From positions 233,221 to 297,220 of the forward strand of contig NZ_BSTS01000008.1 in assembly GCF_030269665.1 (NCBI RefSeq): a stretch of DNA of 64,000 bases. Reading direction: 5' to 3'. Within the stretch, counting starts at the first letter, position 1; each line of letters starts with the position of its first letter. A program made the translations under genes and the position numbers. This stretch comes from Actinomycetospora sp. NBRC 106375. Lineage in GTDB: Bacteria; Actinomycetota; Actinomycetes; Mycobacteriales; Pseudonocardiaceae. The notes under the pieces are model-generated. The model made no database searches, was not told the origin of the DNA, and worked only from the letters and a program-made list of their open reading frames with translations. Positions 7,682 through 15,323 of the stretch are shown here, piece by piece.

Positions 7682-8545
7682 TCAGGTCGCCGCGGCGGCC
7701 GGGAAGTCGGTGTCCCGCCCGAGCGGCTCGACGGCGTCGAGCTCGGCGAGGCGCGCGTGGAACGTGTCGCGCACGGTGTCGAACGCGTTCGCGCCGAGCG
7801 GCAGACGCAGCGGCGGGTCGTCCATCGCGGCGACGTCGACGACGGCGCGGGCGGCCCGCTCGGGATCGCCCGGCTGGGTGCCGTCGAGCGTCGCGAACCG
7901 GGCGCGCGAGGTCTCGAGGATCTCCGCGTAGGCCGGGATCGGGTCCGCGACGACCGGCGAGCGCCCCGCGAAGTCCGTGCGGAACGGCCCGGGCTCGATC
8001 ATCGTGACCTTGATGCCCAGCGGCGCCACCTCGGCCGCGAGCCCCTCGGACGCGCCCTCGAGCGCCATCTTCGTCGCCGAGTACGCCGACCCGCCGAGCG
8101 CCGAACGCACCCCCGCGATCGACGACATCTGGATGACGTGACCCGACCCCTGCGCCCGCATCACCGGCAGCACCGCACGCGTGACGGCCAGCGCGCCGAA
8201 GACGTTGACCTCGAACTGGGCGCGAATCTGCGCGTCGGTGAACTCCTCGAACGCGCCGCGGCTGCCGTACCCGGCGTTGTTGACCACGACGTCGATCCGG
8301 CCGAACTCGGCCACCGCGCGGTCGACGGCCGCCGTGACCGCGACCGGGTCGGTGACGTCGAGCGCCGCGGTGCGGACCCGCTCGGGCGCCTCCGCGGCGA
8401 GGTCCGCGACGTCGCCCTCCTTCCGCGCGGTCGCCACGATCCGGTGCCCGCGCGCCAGCGCCGCCCGGGCGATCGCGCGCCCGAACCCGGTGCTGGTCCC
8501 GGTGATGAGCCAGACCTTCCCGGCCCCGTCCTGCGGCGTGCTCAT
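7682..8545 (-). CDS. Short-chain dehydrogenase/reductase (classical SDR)
   Basis: A 287-residue NAD(P)-dependent oxidoreductase. The Rossmann motif is 'TGTSTGFGRAIA' at about residue 17, followed by NNAG ('VVVNNAGYGSRG') and the catalytic Ser (IQMSSIAG) with Tyr-x3-Lys (AYSATKMALEG). Arginine/lysine in 'ATARKEG' after strand 2 suggests preference for NADP. ATG 8545 has AGGAGG eight bases upstream, better than the in-frame GTG at 8554. The gene is divergent from a MarR regulator, with two inverted repeats in the 67-bp gap, so it is probably repressed by that regulator and responds to a small ligand, perhaps the SDR's substrate. The substrate is not predictable. Confidence 0.88.
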   Translation of the reverse strand: MSTPQDGAGKVWLITGTSTGFGRAIARAALARGHRIVATARKEGDVADLAAEAPERVRTAALDVTDPVAVTAAVDRAVAEFGRIDVVVNNAGYGSRGAFEEFTDAQIRAQFEVNVFGALAVTRAVLPVMRAQGSGHVIQMSSIAGVRSALGGSAYSATKMALEGASEGLAAEVAPLGIKVTMIEPGPFRTDFAGRSPVVADPIPAYAEILETSRARFATLDGTQPGDPERAARAVVDVAAMDDPPLRLPLGANAFDTVRDTFHARLAELDAVEPLGRDTDFPAAAAT

Positions 8546-8564
8546 CGCCGCCACCTCCTGATGC

Positions 8565-8599
8565 CTTGGGTATCAAGACAATCTAGCTTGAGTGCCAAG
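8565..8599. promoter_or_regulatory. Two tandem MarR-type operators (CTTG-N5-CAAG)
   Basis: CTTGGGTATCAAG (8565-8577) and CTTGAGTGCCAAG (8587-8599) are both CTTG-N5-CAAG inverted repeats. Their centres are 22 bp apart, two helical turns, in the gap between the divergent SDR and marR genes. The second ends two bases before the TAGTGT box of marR. This is the classical arrangement for autoregulation plus control of the neighbour. Confidence 0.75.
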
Positions 8600-8600
8600 A

Positions 8601-8606
8601 TAGTGT
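8601..8606 (+). promoter_or_regulatory. -10 box of a probable leaderless marR transcript
   Basis: TAGTGT fits the actinobacterial TANNNT consensus and lies six bases before GTG 8613. Transcription would therefore begin at or next to the start codon. There is no Shine-Dalgarno. The CTTG-N5-CAAG site directly upstream would cover the -35 region. Confidence 0.55.
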
Positions 8607-8612
8607 CGAGCC

Positions 8613-9164
8613 GTGACCACCGACGAGCCCCGCGACGCCGTCGACGTGGAGCTCCCGACGTGGATGGCCCATCTCCCCGCTGTAGAGCCCGACGTCGAGT
8701 CTGCCCGCCAGCGCATCCGGCGGCTCTCGCGGCTGTTCGACGAGGTGATCGCCGACGCCGCCGCCGACCACGACATGAGCGTCGGCGACCTGGAGGCCCT
8801 GTCGGTGCTGGCGCGGGGCGACGGCGAGCTCCTGCCCGGCGACATCGCCCGCACCCTCGGCATCACCTCGGGGAGCACGAGCCTGCGCCTCGACCGCCTG
8901 ACCCGCGCCGGCCTCGTCGAGCCCGCGCCCCGGTCCGGCGACGGCCGCAGCCGCCCGGTGCGGCTGACCGAGAGTGGTCGGCAGCGCTGGCGGTCCGCCA
9001 CCGACCGGCGCACCGATGTCGAGCACAGCCTGGTCACCGGCGCGCTCGACGGCGACGACCTGACCGCCCTCAACGACCTGCTCGCGGCGCTCCTCGGGCA
9101 CGTCGAGCGTGAGCTCGGCCGGCACGCGCCGGCGCGCGGGCCGGTTCAGCGCGTCGAGCGCTGA
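8613..9164 (+). CDS. MarR-family transcriptional regulator
   Basis: This 183-residue protein has a winged helix centred on residues 55-125. 'LLPGDIARTLGITSGSTSLRLDRLTRAGLVE' is the recognition HTH, followed by the wing 'PRSGDGRSRPVRLTESGR' with the DxRs/R motif typical of MarR. N- and C-terminal helices would form the dimer interface. The start is GTG 8613, six bases after a TAGTGT box, hence probably leaderless. Two matching inverted repeats in the intergenic region with the SDR gene suggest that it represses both itself and the SDR. A hairpin at 9200-9231 terminates it. The ligand is unknown. Confidence 0.88.
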   Translation: MTTDEPRDAVDVELPTWMAHLPAVEPDVESARQRIRRLSRLFDEVIADAAADHDMSVGDLEALSVLARGDGELLPGDIARTLGITSGSTSLRLDRLTRAGLVEPAPRSGDGRSRPVRLTESGRQRWRSATDRRTDVEHSLVTGALDGDDLTALNDLLAALLGHVERELGRHAPARGPVQRVER

Positions 9165-9199
9165 CCCTCGGAGACGCCACACCTGATCCCGACACGCGG

Positions 9200-9231
9200 A
9201 GGCCCCGGTCGCCAGGTGGCGGCCGGGGCCT
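9200..9231. terminator. Bidirectional terminator hairpin
   Basis: An AGGCCCCGG arm with CGCC pairs with GGCG and CCGGGGCCT around AGGT, with one internal mismatch, followed by TTCGTCGTCT on the plus strand. It lies between the convergent marR (ends 9164) and small membrane protein gene (ends 9240). Confidence 0.75.
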
Positions 9232-9239
9232 TCGTCGTC

Positions 9240-9428
9240 TCAGCGCTTCAGCACGAGCACGATCGCGATCACCACGAGCAGCACCGACAGCAGGTCGGCC
9301 GCGACGATCGCGTGGGTCTCGGAGAGCACGAGGAGCTTCGGCCCCTCGACGGGCTTGTTCAGCGGCAGCCACGCCAGCGCCACGAGCACCAGCACCCCGG
9401 CCAGCACCAGCCGCCCCCGCCGCGTCAT
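9240..9428 (-). CDS. Very small two-helix membrane protein (paralogue of 12317-12643)
   Basis: The 62 residues hold two hydrophobic helices (about 7-23 and 43-59) separated by 'PLNKPVEGPKLLVLSETHAIVAADLLS'. This central NKPVEG-x2-LL-x-LS-x2-H-x4-ADLLS signature recurs in the protein at 12317-12643, so the two are paralogues and the short frame is a real gene. The start is ATG 9428, with only a weak AGGG upstream. The function is unknown. The hydrophilic loop is the conserved part, suggesting that it is functionally important. Confidence 0.65.
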   Translation of the reverse strand: MTRRGRLVLAGVLVLVALAWLPLNKPVEGPKLLVLSETHAIVAADLLSVLLVVIAIVLVLKR

Positions 9429-9460
9429 CCCGGGACCCTGTCACGGTCGGGCCCCGAGTC

Positions 9461-9667
9461 TCAGCCGGCGAGCGTGAAGCCCTCCCCGTCGGCCGCGGCG
9501 CGCAGACGGCGCACGGTGACGGCGTGGTGGCTGCGCAGCAGGTCCTGGTCGCGCCGGCGACGGACCTCGTCGGTGATGGTGCGGTGCACGCTGGCGCCGA
9601 CGAGCAGGCCGATGACGAAGATGGCGCCGATGGCGACGGCGGCGGCGATGACGACGGTCCCGATCAT
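9461..9667 (-). CDS. Small single-pass membrane protein
   Basis: A 68-residue protein with one N-terminal transmembrane helix (residues 3-25, MIGTVVIAAAVAIGAIFVIGL) and a basic cytoplasmic part (VRRRRDQDLLRSHHAVTVRRLR). ATG 9667 has GGGGAGGGAA upstream, a good ribosome site. It may be cotranscribed with the next small gene 32 bp downstream. No family is recognised. Confidence 0.55.
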   Translation of the reverse strand: MIGTVVIAAAVAIGAIFVIGLLVGASVHRTITDEVRRRRDQDLLRSHHAVTVRRLRAAADGEGFTLAG

Positions 9668-9788
9668 GATGTTCCCTCCCCTGGTGTTCCGGGCCGGCGC
9701 CGGATGTGGCGCCGGGACCCTGGAGCTCCCCCCAACCTGTGCATGACTTTAGGGAGCCCCCCGGGATGCGGAAGCAGAAGAAAAACCG

Positions 9789-9818
9789 TTGATCCTGCGC
9801 CCGGCGGGAGAAGATAAT
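9789..9818 (+). promoter_or_regulatory. Promoter of the HTH/HEAT-like gene
   Basis: TTGATC at 9789-9794 and GATAAT at 9813-9818 are separated by 18 bp and resemble -35 and -10 elements of the main sigma factor. The ATG at 9824 is only five bases past the -10, so the transcript is probably leaderless. Confidence 0.5.
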
Positions 9819-9823
9819 CGTGC

Positions 9824-11626
9824 ATGCCATCGAGGCGTCGGGGTCGCGAGACCCGGCCGGTGTCCGTTTCGCTCGATTCCGGTGACAGCCTCGTCCGTTT
9901 TGCGGCGATCGCCCTCATCGATCGGAACGTGGCCTCCCGCGCGGAGCTGGCCGAGCGGATGGGCAAGCGCGAGTCCAACCTCCACGCCTCGCTGTACGGG
10001 CGCCCGTCCGCCGACCGCGCCACGATCACGAGGTCGTTCCTGCAGGACCTCGAGCGCGCCCTGGTCGCCCTGCCCCAGGCCACGGAGATCGAGCCGCACA
10101 TCCGCCGACCGCTCGCCACCCTCGTCGGCCTCCGCGAGGAGCTCGCCGAGGAGGGCGACGCGGACGCGGGCGTGCGGGTGCACGGGGCGTGGTTCGGCGA
10201 GCTGTGCGCCACCGGGCCCGCGCGCGACGCGGTCGAGGCGATCGTGCGGGGCGAGGCCCTCCGCGACCTGGTGCAGGAGGCCCGCGACCGCCGCGAGACC
10301 GAGCGCCTGCTCACCGGCCCGCTGGGCGAGCACGCCCGCCAGACGCTGGTCGACCTGCTGGCCGTGACCGGGCTGCCCCCGACGGTCGGTGCGTCCGCGA
10401 TCAACGTCCTGGCGCGGCTGGGGCTCCCGGCCGTCGCGGAGATCGGCCGCGAGGTCTACCAGTCGCCGATGGGCTTCCGCAGCCTGCGCGCACTGACCCG
10501 CATGCTCTGGCGGGTCCGCCTGCGCCGCGCGGGCCACGCGGAGGGCTTCCCGCTGGCCAGCGGCGAGCGGGAGCTGCTCGACGAGATCGAGGACGTGCTC
10601 CTCGCGGTCGAGGAACGGCCGCCGGCCGACCCGTACCCGGCCACCGGTCTGGTGGTCGAGGCGCTGCGGTTCGCGCCGGCCGAGTGGGACTGGGTGGACG
10701 CCGCGATCGTGGCCCGGGCGCGCGACGGCGAGCGCCCGGTGCGCGAGCGGATGTTCGCCCTCGCCGTGGCCGCCGATCGCGCCGTCCGCGACGTCGACTC
10801 CCTCCTCGCCGACGTCGGCGGGCAGCCCGGCGACGAGGAGGGCCTCGCGTGGGCCGCGGCGGTCCTGTCCCACCGCGGCGACCAGGCGCCGGCGGAGTGG
10901 CTGGCGCCGCCGTCGTCCGTGCACGGGCGACGACTGTGGCCCTGGCCGCCGGGCCGCCCGGAGCCGGCCGCGGTGCAGGTCGTGCTCGACGCGCTCGACG
11001 ACGCCGACCCCGCCCTGCTGCCCGGCTCGGTGCGTGACGGCACCAAGGTGCTCGTCGCCGAGGCGTTGCTGACCCTGGACGAGACGCGCCGGCGCCGGGC
11101 CCTCGACGTCCTCAACGTCGCCCACGTCAGCGGGGTGGCCGCCACCGCGATCTCGGCGATGCCCCGCGACCCCGACCGCGTGCCCCGCTGGCTGCGCGAG
11201 CGGACCGCGTTCGTCCTCGGCTACCTCCAGGGGCACGACTCGCTGCCGCGGCTGCGCGAGATCGTCGCGGCCGGGACGGAGCACCCGGCCGTCCTGCACG
11301 CCGCGGCGTGGGGCATCGGTGACACCTGCGGCACCGGCGCGTGGCGCACCCACCGCCACTGCGTCCCGGTCGACGACCTCGCCGCGCTCCTCCGGCATCC
11401 CGCTCCCGGCCCGCGCCACGCCGCCGCGTACACCCTCGGCGTCACCCGGCAGCCGGGCGCCCGGCCGGCCCTCGCCGACGTCGCGACCGACCCGCACGCC
11501 GACCGGACGACCGTCGCCCTCGCGCGCTGGGGTCTGCGGGTGTTCGACACCGAGCGGGTGAAGGCGCGCGCCGACGCCCCCATGTGCCTGCCCGACTCGC
11601 GCACCTACCTGCACGCCGACCGGTGA
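9824..11626 (+). CDS. Large helical protein with N-terminal HTH-like motif and HEAT-like repeats
   Basis: A 600-residue protein. Residues about 28-70 ('IDRNVASRAELAERMGKRES' and following) read like a small helix-turn-helix. The rest is helical and Ala/Leu/Arg-rich. Near the C-terminus 'HPAVLHAAAWGIGDTCG' and 'GPRHAAAYTLGVTRQPGARPALADVATD' look like HEAT-type repeats (residues about 480-580). No signal peptide or membrane segment is present, so it is cytoplasmic. It shares GTGA with the next gene, so it is transcribed with an RsmJ-like methyltransferase. A DNA-binding role is an inference from the N-terminal motif. I do not recognise a named family. Confidence 0.6.
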   Translation: MPSRRRGRETRPVSVSLDSGDSLVRFAAIALIDRNVASRAELAERMGKRESNLHASLYGRPSADRATITRSFLQDLERALVALPQATEIEPHIRRPLATLVGLREELAEEGDADAGVRVHGAWFGELCATGPARDAVEAIVRGEALRDLVQEARDRRETERLLTGPLGEHARQTLVDLLAVTGLPPTVGASAINVLARLGLPAVAEIGREVYQSPMGFRSLRALTRMLWRVRLRRAGHAEGFPLASGERELLDEIEDVLLAVEERPPADPYPATGLVVEALRFAPAEWDWVDAAIVARARDGERPVRERMFALAVAADRAVRDVDSLLADVGGQPGDEEGLAWAAAVLSHRGDQAPAEWLAPPSSVHGRRLWPWPPGRPEPAAVQVVLDALDDADPALLPGSVRDGTKVLVAEALLTLDETRRRRALDVLNVAHVSGVAATAISAMPRDPDRVPRWLRERTAFVLGYLQGHDSLPRLREIVAAGTEHPAVLHAAAWGIGDTCGTGAWRTHRHCVPVDDLAALLRHPAPGPRHAAAYTLGVTRQPGARPALADVATDPHADRTTVALARWGLRVFDTERVKARADAPMCLPDSRTYLHADR

Positions 11627-12429
11627 CCGGCGCGAGCGGAGTGACCGGCGTGAGCGGCGTCGTCGTGACGACGAGCAAGTCGGCGTCCGACGCGGTGCGC
11701 GCGGAGGCCCGACGGGTCGCCGACACCTGGGGTCTCCCGCTCGTCGAGCGGGGCAAGGCCTCCGTCGCGACGGTGCGCGGCGACGCGACGACGGCACTCG
11801 TGTGCACCGAGGAGGGCTGGGTCGCCGAGTCGGCGCGGGGGCGGCTCGCGTTCCACCAGGGCACGGCGGCCAAGCGGCTGCGGGCGCTGCGCCACGGCCA
11901 GACCGACCCGCTGGTGCGTGCCGGCGAGCTCACGCCGGGCGACCACGTCCTCGACGCCACGCTCGGTCTCGGCCGGGACGCCCTCGTCGCCGCCTGGGCC
12001 GTCGGTCGGGACGGCGCCGTGATCGGCATCGAGGCCGACTTCGTCCTCGCCCTGCTGGCCACCGAGGGCTTCGCGGGCCCTATCCCGCGCGCCGGCTCGG
12101 CGCCGGTCGAGGTCCGCCGCGGCGACTCGCGTCAGGTGCTCGCGGCGATGGCTGCGGCCGGCGAGGGCGTCGACGTCGTGCTGCTCGACCCCATGTTCGG
12201 CGGCCCCCGCGCGTCCGACACCGGCTTCACCCTCGCCCGCGAGCACACCGTGCCCACCCCGCTCGACCCGGAGTGGGTCGCGCTGGCGCGGGCGGTGGCG
12301 CGGCGATGGGTGGTCGTCACCGCCGAGCGGGCCCGGGACTGGTTCCCGGACGCCGGCCTGGAGCGCCTGGAGGGGACGCGGTCGGGACGGTGGTTCCGGG
12401 CCAGACCCGCTCCGGCCGCGGCGGCTTAG
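11623..12429 (+). CDS. RsmJ-like SAM-dependent methyltransferase
   Basis: This 268-residue protein resembles RsmJ, the 16S rRNA guanine-1516 N2-methyltransferase. 'DHVLDATLGLGRDALVAAWA' (residues about 107-126) is the SAM-binding motif I with the characteristic DATxGLGxD. 'VVLLDPMFGGPRASD' near residue 190 is the equivalent of the DPMY catalytic motif. GTG 11623 overlaps the preceding stop as GTGA; a second in-frame GTG at 11650 is possible. The N-terminal 100 residues match RsmJ's variable domain ('LAFHQGTAAKRLRALRHGQTDPLVRA'). Its 3' end overlaps a convergent small gene by 113 bases. Confidence 0.75.
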   Translation: MTGASGVTGVSGVVVTTSKSASDAVRAEARRVADTWGLPLVERGKASVATVRGDATTALVCTEEGWVAESARGRLAFHQGTAAKRLRALRHGQTDPLVRAGELTPGDHVLDATLGLGRDALVAAWAVGRDGAVIGIEADFVLALLATEGFAGPIPRAGSAPVEVRRGDSRQVLAAMAAAGEGVDVVLLDPMFGGPRASDTGFTLAREHTVPTPLDPEWVALARAVARRWVVVTAERARDWFPDAGLERLEGTRSGRWFRARPAPAAAA

Positions 12430-12643
12430 CGACCGTCGGGCTCGCCGGCCGTGGGCTCGGCCACGCGATCACGATCGCCATCGCCAGGGCGACCGCCGAG
12501 AGCAGGTCGGCGGTGGTGATCCCGTGGCGCGACGACAGCTCCAGCAGCGTCGCGCCCTCGACGGGCTTGTTGATCCGCGTCCAGATCACCGCGGCGACCA
12601 CGAGCAGAGCCGCCGTCAGCAGGCGGCGCGCCGAGAACACCAT
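12317..12643 (-). CDS. Small membrane protein, paralogue of 9240-9428 with a long tail
   Basis: The protein has 108 residues. The first 61 (MVFSARRLLTAALLVVAAVI... to AIVIA) align with the 62-residue protein at 9240-9428: two hydrophobic helices around 'RINKPVEGATLLELSSRHGITTADLLS'. The paralogue stops after the second helix. Here the frame continues for about 47 Pro/Arg-rich residues, which overlap the convergent methyltransferase gene's coding end. Either this tail is real or a small indel has removed the ancestral stop. ATG 12643 has no purine-rich ribosome site. The function is unknown. Confidence 0.55.
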   Translation of the reverse strand: MVFSARRLLTAALLVVAAVIWTRINKPVEGATLLELSSRHGITTADLLSAVALAMAIVIAWPSPRPASPTVAKPPRPERVWPGTTVPTASPPGAPGRRPGTSPGPARR

Positions 12644-12694
12644 GACAAGGAGACGTCCGCCGCGCCGTCATCGTTCCCGGGAGACCGGACGAGC

Positions 12695-13216
12695 TCAGCC
12701 GTGCTCCAGGATCAGCCGCAGCAACAGGACGAACAGCCCCACAACCCCCGCGGCCACGGCCCCGAGCACCGTGGCGAGCACGGTGCGCCGCGCGCGGTAG
12801 CCGCCGATGCCGCCGATCACCACGAGGAAGACCAGCCCCAACCAGATGACGGCGTCGACGGCCTCCTCCGGCGTGTACAGGTCCGTGGCGGCGCCGACGA
12901 TCGCGATCACCACCGGCGGCACGGCGAGCTGGAGGACCTGCGCCGAGTGGCCGACGATGCGGCGGATCTCGCCCCGGGCCAGCGGTGGCGCTCCCGTCCG
13001 GCTGACCCGCGCCAGCACGCCGGCGAAGACGTACGCGGCGAACGTCGCCACGAGCGGCCCCACGGCCACCAGCGCGGCCTCGCCGAAGTCCGCGATGCCG
13101 TCGTCGAGCGCCACCACCAGCACCGTCAGCAGCACGACCGTCTCGTAGACCGCGTGCTCCACCTCGAGGCGCAGCGGGCCCCAGCGCAGGGCGAGCGTGT
13201 CGGTCACCCGCCGCAT
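12695..13216 (-). CDS. Integral membrane protein, four to five helices
   Basis: About 173 residues, with hydrophobic segments near residues 25-40, 48-68, 95-115, 125-142 and 150-170. The loop before the third segment, 'RTGAPPLARGEIRRIVGHSA', is hydrophilic. I do not recognise the family. The start is uncertain: ATG 13216 (MRRVTDTLALRW) or GTG 13207, for which AGGA is better spaced; the longest frame begins at 13252. The gene is a single transcription unit between two small membrane-protein genes. Confidence 0.55.
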   Translation of the reverse strand: MRRVTDTLALRWGPLRLEVEHAVYETVVLLTVLVVALDDGIADFGEAALVAVGPLVATFAAYVFAGVLARVSRTGAPPLARGEIRRIVGHSAQVLQLAVPPVVIAIVGAATDLYTPEEAVDAVIWLGLVFLVVIGGIGGYRARRTVLATVLGAVAAGVVGLFVLLLRLILEHG

Positions 13217-13309
13217 CCTGGTGCCCGCGCCAGGACGGCACGCGGCGGACACCCCGGGCGGGTGAGACGGTGGCGGTCGCTGGATGCCCGGAATCCGCGT
13301 CGTGAGCCG

Positions 13310-13876
13310 TCAGCCCACGGGCGGCCGCGGCGCCCAGTCGCACGGCCCCTCGAGGACGACGCCGGCGTCGCCGGGCCGCAGGTGCATGCTCGCCGGTCCC
13401 GCGACCGTCCGCTGCCCGGCGACGGCCCCCGCCGACCCGTCGAAGCCGAGGAGACGTACGTAGCTGCACGACGTGGCCGCGCCGGTGGGCCCCGAGGTGG
13501 CGTAGACCCCCGCCGGCATCTGCCAGGGCCCGTCGCCCACCACGTGCACGCCGGGACGGAAGACCGGCGGTTCGGGCGCGGCGGCGGTCGGCACCGGGTG
13601 GCGGGTGCCGAGCACCAGTCCGACCGCCACGGCGACGAGGACGAAGGCGACGCCGGCGGCCCAGCGGCGAGCGCGTCCCGGCGGGGCGCGATCCGCCCGG
13701 GGCTCCTCGAGCTCCGGTGACTCCCGGGGCGAGGGCACGACCGGGTCCGCCGCCGGCCGCACGCGCACCGTGTCGGCCTCTGTCGGCGACGGGGGGATCG
13801 CCGGGTCGGAGCGGCGCGCCGGCGGCTCCGGCACCCGGACATAGCGTCCGCCTTCCGGATCGAAGACCGAAGCCAC
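13310..13876 (-). CDS. Single-pass membrane protein with extracytoplasmic C-terminal domain
   Basis: GTG 13876 with GGGAGGTGAG upstream gives 188 residues. An N-terminal cytoplasmic Pro/Arg/Glu-rich segment of about 70 residues precedes one transmembrane helix (WAAGVAFVLVAVAVGLVLGT). The outer domain of about 90 residues contains 'GDGPWQMPAGVYATSGPTGAATSCSYVRL', similar in flavour to small beta-sandwich domains found after one TM helix in actinobacteria. Two cysteines (SCSY, GPCDW) could pair. The function is unknown. An upstream in-frame ATG at 14011 lacks support. Confidence 0.6.
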   Translation of the reverse strand: MASVFDPEGGRYVRVPEPPARRSDPAIPPSPTEADTVRVRPAADPVVPSPRESPELEEPRADRAPPGRARRWAAGVAFVLVAVAVGLVLGTRHPVPTAAAPEPPVFRPGVHVVGDGPWQMPAGVYATSGPTGAATSCSYVRLLGFDGSAGAVAGQRTVAGPASMHLRPGDAGVVLEGPCDWAPRPPVG

Positions 13877-14087
13877 GCAGCTCACCTCCCTGACCGTGAC
13901 CGTCGCGGCGCGGGGCCTCGTCCCGCGCGCGTCCGCCCAGGAGAGCGCCCGCCGAGCCACCCCGCTCCCCAGCGTCGGGCGCGGCGGGCGCTCTCCTCCG
14001 TCCCCCCACACCGACTATCGCCACAGACGCCCGGCAGCGTCACACGATCGGGCTGACGATCGCCGTCAGGTGTGCTTGACGCGCACC

Positions 14088-14747
14088 TCACACGTCCGTG
14101 CCCAGCACCGACTCGGTCATCGACCGCGCGAGCCAGGCCTCGTAGCGGTCGAGGCTCCACCCGCACCGGCGCAGCAGACGGTCGGCGGTCTCGGGCGCGG
14201 TGAGGGTCCACAGGATGTCGCCGGCCTCGGCGACCGTGAGCCCCGCGCGCAGGCCGAAGCGGTCGGCCAGGAAGCGAGCAGTGGTCGCCGTCCCGAGCGC
14301 TCGCTCGCGCTCGATCGTCTCGACGAACGCCCGCACGTGCGGATCCCGGCCGGGCGCCTGGATGTGCACGGTCGTGAGCAGGGGCCCGGCGCGCTCGAGC
14401 ATCTGTCGTCCGACCCGCGCGTAGAGGTGCAGCGCCGTGGCGGCGTCGGGCGCGGCCGCCATCGCGGCGGCGTGCGGGCGCTCGCCGACCGCCAGGGGCT
14501 CGTCGTCGCCGGCCAGCGCCACGTCGTAGACGGCCTTGAGGACGTCGGCCTTGGTCCCGATGACGTTGTAGACGGTCTGCGGGCTGACCCCGGCGCGGAG
14601 GGCGATCGCGTCGACCGTCGCGCCGGTGTAGCCGCGCCGGACGAACAGCTCCCGCGCCGCGCCGAGCACCCGCGCCCGCGTCTCGCGGACCTGCTCGGCG
14701 CGGTGCGCGTGCGCCGGCGGTGCGGCGCGGGGCGTGTCGGCCACCAC
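14088..14747 (-). CDS. TetR-family transcriptional regulator
   Basis: This 219-residue protein has an N-terminal HTH at residues about 22-67: 'VRETRARVLGAARELFVRRG' and 'VDAIALRAGVSPQTVYNVIGTKADVL' match the TetR fold, with the Tyr-Asn recognition helix end. The C-terminal ligand-binding region is helical and unassigned. The start is GTG 14747. A SnoaL-like gene ends 16 bp upstream on the same strand, so the two probably form an operon and the SnoaL-like protein may act on a related small molecule. No operator palindrome was found with confidence. Confidence 0.85.
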   Translation of the reverse strand: MVADTPRAAPPAHAHRAEQVRETRARVLGAARELFVRRGYTGATVDAIALRAGVSPQTVYNVIGTKADVLKAVYDVALAGDDEPLAVGERPHAAAMAAAPDAATALHLYARVGRQMLERAGPLLTTVHIQAPGRDPHVRAFVETIERERALGTATTARFLADRFGLRAGLTVAEAGDILWTLTAPETADRLLRRCGWSLDRYEAWLARSMTESVLGTDV

Positions 14748-14763
14748 CGCAGGATGCTCCTGC

Positions 14764-15219
14764 TCAGGCCTCGACGGGCAGGGACGCGACAGGGAGGAAC
14801 GCCGCGGGCGGCGCGGGCGGCTCGAGCGCCCCGGACTGCCACAGCGCCCCGAGCTCGTCGCGCACGCCCCAGTGCTCGGCGAGCAGGCCGTCGCGGACGC
14901 GGTAGAGGTGCATGGTCTCCATCGCGTACGGGCGGCCCGTCGCCGGGAAGCCCAGGTGCTCGGACGTCGCCACGCCGTGGACCGTGGCGCGCGCGGCGAA
15001 CCAGTCCCCCTGCGCGAGGGTCTCGTGGACCTCGTAGCGAATCTTCAGGACGTCCTTGAGCCAGCGCATGGTGTTCACGTAGCTCGCTCTGCCCGGTGGC
15101 ATCCAGGGCGGGGCGCCGTGATCGACGAAGTCCTCGGTGACGAGCTCGCCGATGCGCTCGATCTCGTCGGCCTCGAAGGAGGCGATGACCTGATGGGCGA
15201 GGGTCTCTGCGGTGTTCAT
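14764..15219 (-). CDS. SnoaL-like/ester cyclase family protein
   Basis: The protein is 151 residues from ATG 15219 (MNTAETLAHQVIASF). 'IERIGELVTEDFVDHGAPPWMPPGRASYVNTMRWL' is typical of the SnoaL-like (NTF2-fold) family, as are 'ARATVHGVATSEHLGFPATGRPYAMETMHLYRVRDGLLAEHWGVRDELGAL' in the second half. Members include polyketide cyclases and many uncharacterised proteins, so catalysis cannot be assigned. It is likely cotranscribed with the downstream TetR regulator. The upstream region faces the TSUP permease gene, divergent from it by about 100 bp. Confidence 0.75.
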   Translation of the reverse strand: MNTAETLAHQVIASFEADEIERIGELVTEDFVDHGAPPWMPPGRASYVNTMRWLKDVLKIRYEVHETLAQGDWFAARATVHGVATSEHLGFPATGRPYAMETMHLYRVRDGLLAEHWGVRDELGALWQSGALEPPAPPAAFLPVASLPVEA

Positions 15220-15311
15220 GGAACGAGAGTCCAACCAGGACACCGGGCGCCGCCACGATCTTGGAGGAACGCGCCCGCGCGTTCCACCGGGCCGTCGGAG
15301 GGCACCGGGCC

Positions 15312-15317
15312 TAGGGT
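15312..15317 (+). promoter_or_regulatory. -10 box of a probable leaderless permease transcript
   Basis: TAGGGT lies exactly six bases upstream of GTG 15324, the same spacing as at marR (8601) and the chitosanase gene (44559). No Shine-Dalgarno is present before the start codon. Confidence 0.5.
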
Positions 15318-15323
15318 CCGCGC

